From: Baffinella frigidus
Taxonomy: Eukaryota > Cryptophyceae > Cryptomonadales > Baffinellaceae
Direction: 5' to 3'
DNA: 25,629 nt
Assembly (NCBI GenBank): GCA_026770585.1
Contig: MU646505.1
Location: 357,304 to 382,932 of the forward strand
Shown here: piece after piece, positions 23,386-25,629 of the stretch
Numbering within the stretch: the stretch's first letter is position 1
How the letters are laid out: every line of letters begins with the position of its first letter
The notes under the pieces: generated by a model
Told to the model about the DNA's origin: nothing
The model's database searches: none
The model's input: only the letters and a program-made list of their open reading frames with translations
Program-made: the position numbers and the translations under genes

Positions 23386-25338
23386 CGAGTGTGTGTGTGA
23401 GAGAGACACGTGCTGGGACAAGCTTCGCTTCCAGGTCCTCCACCGGCCGCTACGAATTGCGAAGTAGCGTACGGCGATTGGGGATTGTGTCGCATCTGGC
23501 GTTGGCCTAGGTCCTCAATCTGCGCTTTGGGGTTAGAGCCTGCAGATACTGCGCGAAATGGGGTGGCGAGAGAGAGAGAAGGAGCGAGAGAGATCGCGAA
23601 ACGACCCCCCCCAAAGAGGGGCACTTGCTCCCAAACAGAGAGGAGTTTAGACAGACCTGATGTTTGAGCTTGGCAGACTGCTCAGCGACAGCAGCCTCGG
23701 TGCCCGCAGCCGCCGGTTCCGCTGCCGCCTGCAGCGCTGCCACCTGCCGGGTCACCCACACGAAAGCCGTGTCACCATCATGCTGCGGCGGCGATGCGTG
23801 CGTTCGTCAACCGAGGCCTGCCTGAGGTGCCACACCGCCACACGCACGCGCCATGCCAGCATGCTCGAGATTGTCCAGTGGTTGGTGTGGTGGTCAACCG
23901 CGACGTGCAGCGCTGCCAGCGGCCGGGTCACTGTGGTCACCCACACCCACACAACCACGCCGTGTCAGCATTCACCCGGGAACATGTTGAATTTTGAAGA
24001 GAATGGTCTATCAAACCGGGATCCGTTTTCTTTTAAATTAAAGGGTTCCATTTTCTTTTAAATTAAAGGGATCCATTTTCTTTTGAATTAAAAGGATCCA
24101 TTTTCTTTTAAATTAAACTTTTAAATTAGGGATCCATTTTCTTTCAAATTGAACATGTCCCCGGATAAGCATGGTGTTTGGTTCCGGAGATTCGTGGGGT
24201 CGGACGTGGTTTCAAGGACGGGACCTGCTGGGCAGCCTGGGTGTCAGCGGCCTTGAGCATCTCCTCTCGGAGACTCTCGATCGCTGCTTTCATGTCCTCC
24301 TGCTTCTTCTCCTTGTCCTTCAGCTGCTTCTTCAGCTTGAACACCAGCGTCTCCAGCACCTAGTTTAGGGTTTAGGGTTTAGGGTTTAGGGTTTAGGGTT
24401 TAGGGTTTGGGGTTTAGGGTTTAGAGTTTGCACACACCACAGCATTACAATGTCGGGGTTGTGGCTCAGTGTTCAGATCTAATCGCGACGAGTATTTGAC
24501 TCAAATACGATCTTGGCAACGAAATTTACTACACACCAGGTTTTACAATTACTTTTATGAACCAACTGTGTAGTAATTTTTGCTGCCAGGTCCTAGAAAT
24601 CGTCTTTGAGTGAAATACTCGCCCGGATGAGATCTAGCAAAAACGGCGAGGGGGATATTGGCATCCATCAGTTTGGCTCACGGGAAAGCATGAATCAAGG
24701 TCTAGCTCTGCCTCAGTTTGATGCTGGCTCGTCCTTACAACGATTTAAGAGAATATAAAGCCTTGTGACGAGCGATAGTAAAACGCAGACACAGGTGGAA
24801 GGTGGCGGACACAGGACCTGGGAGGGCTTCTTGGCGGCGTCCGCCTTGTCGAGCTTGTCCTTGGCCTTCTCCGTATCCTCCTTGGCCTCCTTCGCCACCA
24901 CCTCGAAGTCTTCCCGCTCGCGCAAGAGGTCTTCGGTCTTGCGCTTCAGCGATTGCAACTCCGCGTTCAGCGACTGGATCACCTGTTACACCGTTCAGGG
25001 TTCAGGATTTAGGATTTAGCGCTGGTTAGCGCGTCCAAATAGACTGAGGCGGAGCTACTACGATATGTATATACACACATATACGTACGTATACGACAAC
25101 GAGGTTTTGGGCCTAACCGAGTCCTTTTCGGCGAGGGCGGCGTCAGCCTTCTCGGCGAGCAGCCCCCCGAGCCCGGGGCCTGCCATGGCTTGCGGCTGCG
25201 CCCGCGCCCGCATCCCCTGCGCACCACCGGAGAGACCAACAGTGAGTGGCGAGAGAGCGAGAGAAAGCAAGCAAACGCCGCGAGAGAGCGAGAGAGAAAG
25301 AGTGCGCGCGAGCGACAGAGAGAGAAAACGAGAGAGTA

Positions 25339-25386
<48 letters not shown>

Positions 25387-25494
25387 GGGGCTCGTAACCT
25401 GGATAGCCTCCTGGGTCTTCTTGGAGAGGGCCTCCCGGAGCTGTTCGATGGTCTCGTTATCCAGCTCCTTCTGCGCCATGTACTCCTCCCGTGA
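15418..25494 (-). CDS. CEP290: CEP290-type ciliary transition-zone coiled-coil protein, C-terminal part (5' partial)
   Basis: Long coiled-coil protein bridging microtubules and membrane at the ciliary gate. Exons in coding order: 25494-25399, 25216-25118, 24982-24818, 24359-24225, 23743-23657, 23274-23140, 22952-22846, 22597-22426, 22303-22220, 22054-21986, 21665-21549, 20962-20918, 20627-20487, 20267-20205, 19931-19882, 19649-19556, 19357-19274, 19064-18942, 18586-18506, 17901-17788, 17259-17155, 16758-16602, 16107-16016, 15528-15418 (TAA 15418-15420). Together 841 residues, nearly all heptad-type Glu/Lys/Arg/Leu sequence. Family identity rests on the end: NSFDPAFWDDIEDLKYN then LLSHLSSKYGFEFTP matches the conserved C-terminus of animal CEP290 (FDPSFFEEIEDLKYN, LSEQLGVELTSP), and on MERFVRNTKIAMEKLHKENE. 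All introns are phase 0 except three (after 22846, 19882: phase 2; after 16602: phase 1), and in each case the next exon supplies the missing bases. A Gly/Ala-rich insert (16640-16700) interrupts the coil near the end. A further small exon at 23449-23420 is possible. The 5' part lies beyond the right edge. Confidence 0.9.
15539..16012. repeat. Telomere-like TTTAGGG array grading into TTTGGG/TTTGTG
   Basis: 15540-15587 is nearly perfect TTTAGGG, the cleanest run in the window; 15735-16010 is dominated by GGTTTGGGTTTG and TTTGTG. It fills the last CEP290 intron (15529-16015). On the CEP290 sense strand it reads CCCTAAA. Confidence 0.92.
16192..16237 (-). pseudogene. Exon echo 1 of the penultimate CEP290 exon
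   Basis: Matches the acceptor end of the real exon (16065-16110) at an offset of 127, 42 of 46 bases by hand count, including the CAG acceptor and 29 identical bases over EENDELKAE. Beyond SFDP the copy turns into telomere-like sequence and lacks FWDDIEDLKYN, so it cannot replace the real exon. Confidence 0.85.
16339..16376 (-). pseudogene. Exon echo 2 of the penultimate CEP290 exon
   Basis: CTCTGCCTTCAGCTCGATG then TTCTCCTCTGCAATTG: about 34 of 35 bases match the real exon start with its AATTGCAG acceptor. It codes EENIELKAEL before running into unrelated sequence. It sits furthest upstream in the transcript, ahead of echo 1 and the real exon. Confidence 0.85.
16768..16836. repeat. GGTTTGG telomere-variant array
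   Basis: Homogeneous TTTGGGG units immediately upstream (sense) of the exon 16758-16602, ending nine bases from its acceptor. Confidence 0.88.
16991..17114. mobile_element. MITE-like element, copy 2
   Basis: Left end GGTGGACATCCTAATTCCGG and right end CGGAATTCGGGTGTGCACCC are inverted relatives of each other. The internal CATTCCGTAGGGTGCTAC is found in reverse complement in the element at 1222-1322. About 124 bases, no coding capacity, in a CEP290 intron. Confidence 0.6.
17260..17787. other. CEP290 intron with a dispersed repeat word
   Basis: No exon supported here. 17420-17443 repeats the word AGGACCCTACAGTAGGC also found at 14559. Several open frames on both strands have no coil or domain character. 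Confidence 0.5.
18081..18434. repeat. Cluster of echoes of CEP290 exon 18586-18506, one inverted
   Basis: Three minus-strand copies of the exon's donor end: 18391-18430 (about 32 of 40 bases, reading ERDIKLEIQRANH, with the donor GTCTGT), 18221-18252 (LKLETERANQ after an in-frame stop) and 18081-18115 (ELKLETARA). A fourth, plus-strand copy at 18300-18344 matches the exon's acceptor end (28 of 33 bases) and reads VQNKGKVDERLKRL then stop, preceded by CAG. So fragments of both ends of one 81-base exon occur, in both orientations, within 500 bases. Confidence 0.82.
18113..18480. repeat. CTAACCC repeats of reversed polarity
   Basis: Short AACCCTAACCCC runs at about 18115-18140, 18345-18360 and 18433-18450 on the plus strand inside a minus-strand gene, opposite to the main TTTAGGG polarity of this gene. 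They surround the inverted exon echo, which fits a local inversion. Confidence 0.65.
19360..19456. repeat. TTTAGGG array in CEP290 intron
   Basis: Close to perfect TTTAGGG with a few GTTCAGG units, beginning directly at the acceptor of exon 19357-19274. Confidence 0.92.
20285..20450. repeat. GGGTTTC and TTTAGTG arrays
   Basis: Two homogeneous blocks of GGGTTTC (20288-20320, 20341-20362), then CCGTGTT and TTTAGTG units. Each block is internally uniform but different from its neighbours, implying repeated local expansion. Confidence 0.85.
20990..21155. repeat. TTTAGGG / GTGTAGG array
   Basis: TTTAGGG grading into a run of GTGTAGG units at 21095-21148, in the CEP290 intron between exons 21549 and 20962. 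Confidence 0.9.
21210..21400. repeat. Degenerate CACCCCAAACC / GGCTGCC repeat
   Basis: C-rich on the plus strand, the reverse of the prevailing polarity in this gene. Units of about 20-25 bases containing GGCTGCC.ACACCCCAAA recur four or five times. Confidence 0.6.
21402..21447 (-). pseudogene. Exon echo of CEP290 exon 21665-21549 (donor end)
   Basis: Aligns to 21549-21594 at an offset of 147; 32 of the first 36 bases agree. It reads VALEKDNEKLHHQ followed by GT (real exon: KALEEDNEKLHHQ then GT), with several silent changes. No acceptor in a compatible phase is present, so it should be silent or frame-breaking if used. Confidence 0.82.
21693..21975. repeat. GGTTTGGGGT / GGGTTTC arrays
   Basis: Guanine-rich telomere-variant repeats filling most of the intron between exons 22054 and 21665. 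Valine/Gly/Phe-rich frames here are repeat artefacts. Confidence 0.85.
22385..22425. repeat. (CT)n then (CA)n microsatellite at a donor site
   Basis: The CA run abuts exon 22597-22426, so the donor reads GTGTGTGTG followed by GAGAGA in the transcript. Any of several GT dinucleotides could act as donor without changing the frame only at the first. Confidence 0.85.
22752..22838. repeat. 14-bp minisatellite GGAGAGGGTGTGTG
   Basis: About six nearly identical tandem copies in the intron just downstream of exon 22952-22846. Confidence 0.92.
22968..23098. repeat. GGGATTCGGGTTTC array
   Basis: Telomere-variant repeats of mixed 7-mers (TCGGGTT, TCGGGAT) in the CEP290 intron between exons 23274 and 22952. 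Confidence 0.82.
23351..23403. repeat. (GA)n/(GT)n microsatellite
   Basis: GA run followed by GTGTGTGTGA; pyrimidine-rich on the gene's sense strand. Confidence 0.88.
23420..23524 (-). pseudogene. Two partial echoes of CEP290 exon 23274-23140 (or a small exon)
   Basis: At 23519 to about 23505, after CAG, ATTGAGGACCTAGG resembles the real exon start ATCGAGGAGCTGGAGG, with a similar acceptor context. At 23449-23420, GTGGAGGACCTGGAAGCGAAG (VEDLEAKL) resembles the same start (IEELEAKL). The second could instead be a genuine 30-base exon (RPVEDLEAKL, TAG acceptor, GTCCCA donor, phase 0), which would fit the coil. Confidence 0.55.
23744..24224. other. CEP290 intron with partly repeated CACACGC text
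   Basis: No supported exon. The words CACCTGCCGGGTCACCCACACG and AGCGGCCGGGTCACTG.GGTCACCCACAC (around 23741 and 23917) resemble each other, and GCCATGCCAGCATGCTCGA / GCCGTGTCAGCATTCACC (23850, 23960) likewise, suggesting an old duplication of about 175-200 bases that includes the acceptor of exon 23743. Confidence 0.5.
24017..24150. repeat. AT-rich minisatellite, about 25-bp unit
   Basis: Five to six copies of ATTTTCTTTTAAATTAAAGG followed by GATCC, with small changes and one internal duplication of CTTTTAAATTA. Strongly AT-rich against a GC-rich background. Each unit holds TTTAAATTAAA-type weak dyads. Confidence 0.9.
24362..24430. repeat. TTTAGGG array at an acceptor
   Basis: About nine TTTAGGG units; the acceptor TAG of exon 24359 is itself the first TAG of the array, so the telomere-like repeat supplies the splice site. 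Confidence 0.92.
24475..24635. mobile_element. MITE with about 60-bp terminal inverted repeats
   Basis: Begins and ends with AGATCT. The left arm AGATCTAATC.GCGACGAGTATTTGACTCAAATACGAT (split here) to TTACTACACA is matched by the complement of the right arm AGATCTCATCC..GCGAGTATTTCACTCAAAGACGAT to TTACTACACAG, with a few indels. 161 bases, AT-richer than the neighbourhood, no frame. Inserted in a CEP290 intron. Confidence 0.88.
25246..25388. repeat. (GA)n / GAGAAAG microsatellite
   Basis: GA-rich on the plus strand, so CT-rich in the CEP290 transcript. The perfect part is at about 25344-25386, next to the donor of exon 25494-25399. Confidence 0.92.
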
Positions 25495-25496
25495 CT

Positions 25497-25629
25497 GCGT
25501 AGGGTGTAGGGTTCAGGAATTTTGGGATTGGTTTTTTGGTTTCTTGGTTTTTGGGTTTTTGGGTTCGGGGATTAGGAGTTAGGGTTTGGGGTTTGGGGTT
25601 TGGGGTTTGGGGTTTGGGGTTTGGGGTTT
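25497..25629. repeat. Telomere-variant array at the right edge
   Basis: GTGTAGGGTTCAGG, then TTTTTGGG and a homogeneous TTTGGGG run to the window end. It belongs to the next CEP290 intron upstream and is not a chromosome end, since the gene must continue. Confidence 0.85.

Noticed and set aside
22356-23510. 384-codon plus-strand frame
   Set aside because: Antisense to four CEP290 exons and full of repeat-derived Ser/Leu, Arg/Glu and Phe/Gly runs.
25497-25629. True chromosome end at the right edge
   Set aside because: The repeat is a degenerate TTTGGGG variant inside a gene whose upstream exons must lie further right.

Overview
This is eukaryotic nuclear DNA from a GC-rich, intron-dense unicellular alga that very probably has a flagellum and a secondary (red-type) plastid. 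The reasons are: spliceosomal GT-AG introns in nearly every gene; a CEP290-type ciliary gate protein; two short genes whose N-termini are a signal peptide followed by an A-x-A-F plastid-entry motif (EAF-AP and QAF-TA), as in stramenopiles, haptophytes and cryptophytes; and telomere-like CCCTAAA/TTTAGGG repeats. I cannot choose a genus.

Layout. (1) 62-4507, plus strand: the last ten exons of an ABCC/MRP-type ABC transporter, with a complete second nucleotide-binding domain; the gene runs off the left edge. (2) 4508-6162: intergenic, small repeats and palindromes. (3) 6163-6321 minus and 6434-6940 plus: a divergent pair, a small single-span membrane protein resembling S1FA and a plastid-targeted single-span protein, separated by 112 bp that carry two tandem dyads. 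(4) 6941-8844: repeat-rich intergenic DNA with a tandem hairpin array. (5) 8845-9816 minus: a four-exon gene for an unrecognised basic 86-residue protein. (6) about 10574 minus and 10784 plus: a second divergent pair, a plastid leader exon (rest unresolved) and a seven-exon ERG2-type sterol C8 isomerase ending at 14491. (7) 14492-15417: small inverted-repeat elements, a poly-C run and an assembly gap. (8) 15418-25494 minus: 24 exons (about 841 codons) of the C-terminal part of CEP290, continuing beyond the right edge. Exon joins were worked out by hand from splice sites, frame continuity and family motifs; all reading frames join without a stop.

The most unusual feature is inside the introns. 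In all three large genes they hold degenerate copies of the edge of a neighbouring exon, with the splice site attached ('exon echoes'), beside telomere-like arrays that mostly read CCCTAAA in the sense strand whichever way the gene points. In addition 20 of the 44 acceptor sites I could place are AG|GT, so many introns are bounded by AG|GT at both ends. Together these suggest that introns here arise or are remodelled by local duplication and repair. The genes themselves are unrelated in function (transport, sterol synthesis, plastid, cilium) and do not form a pathway.
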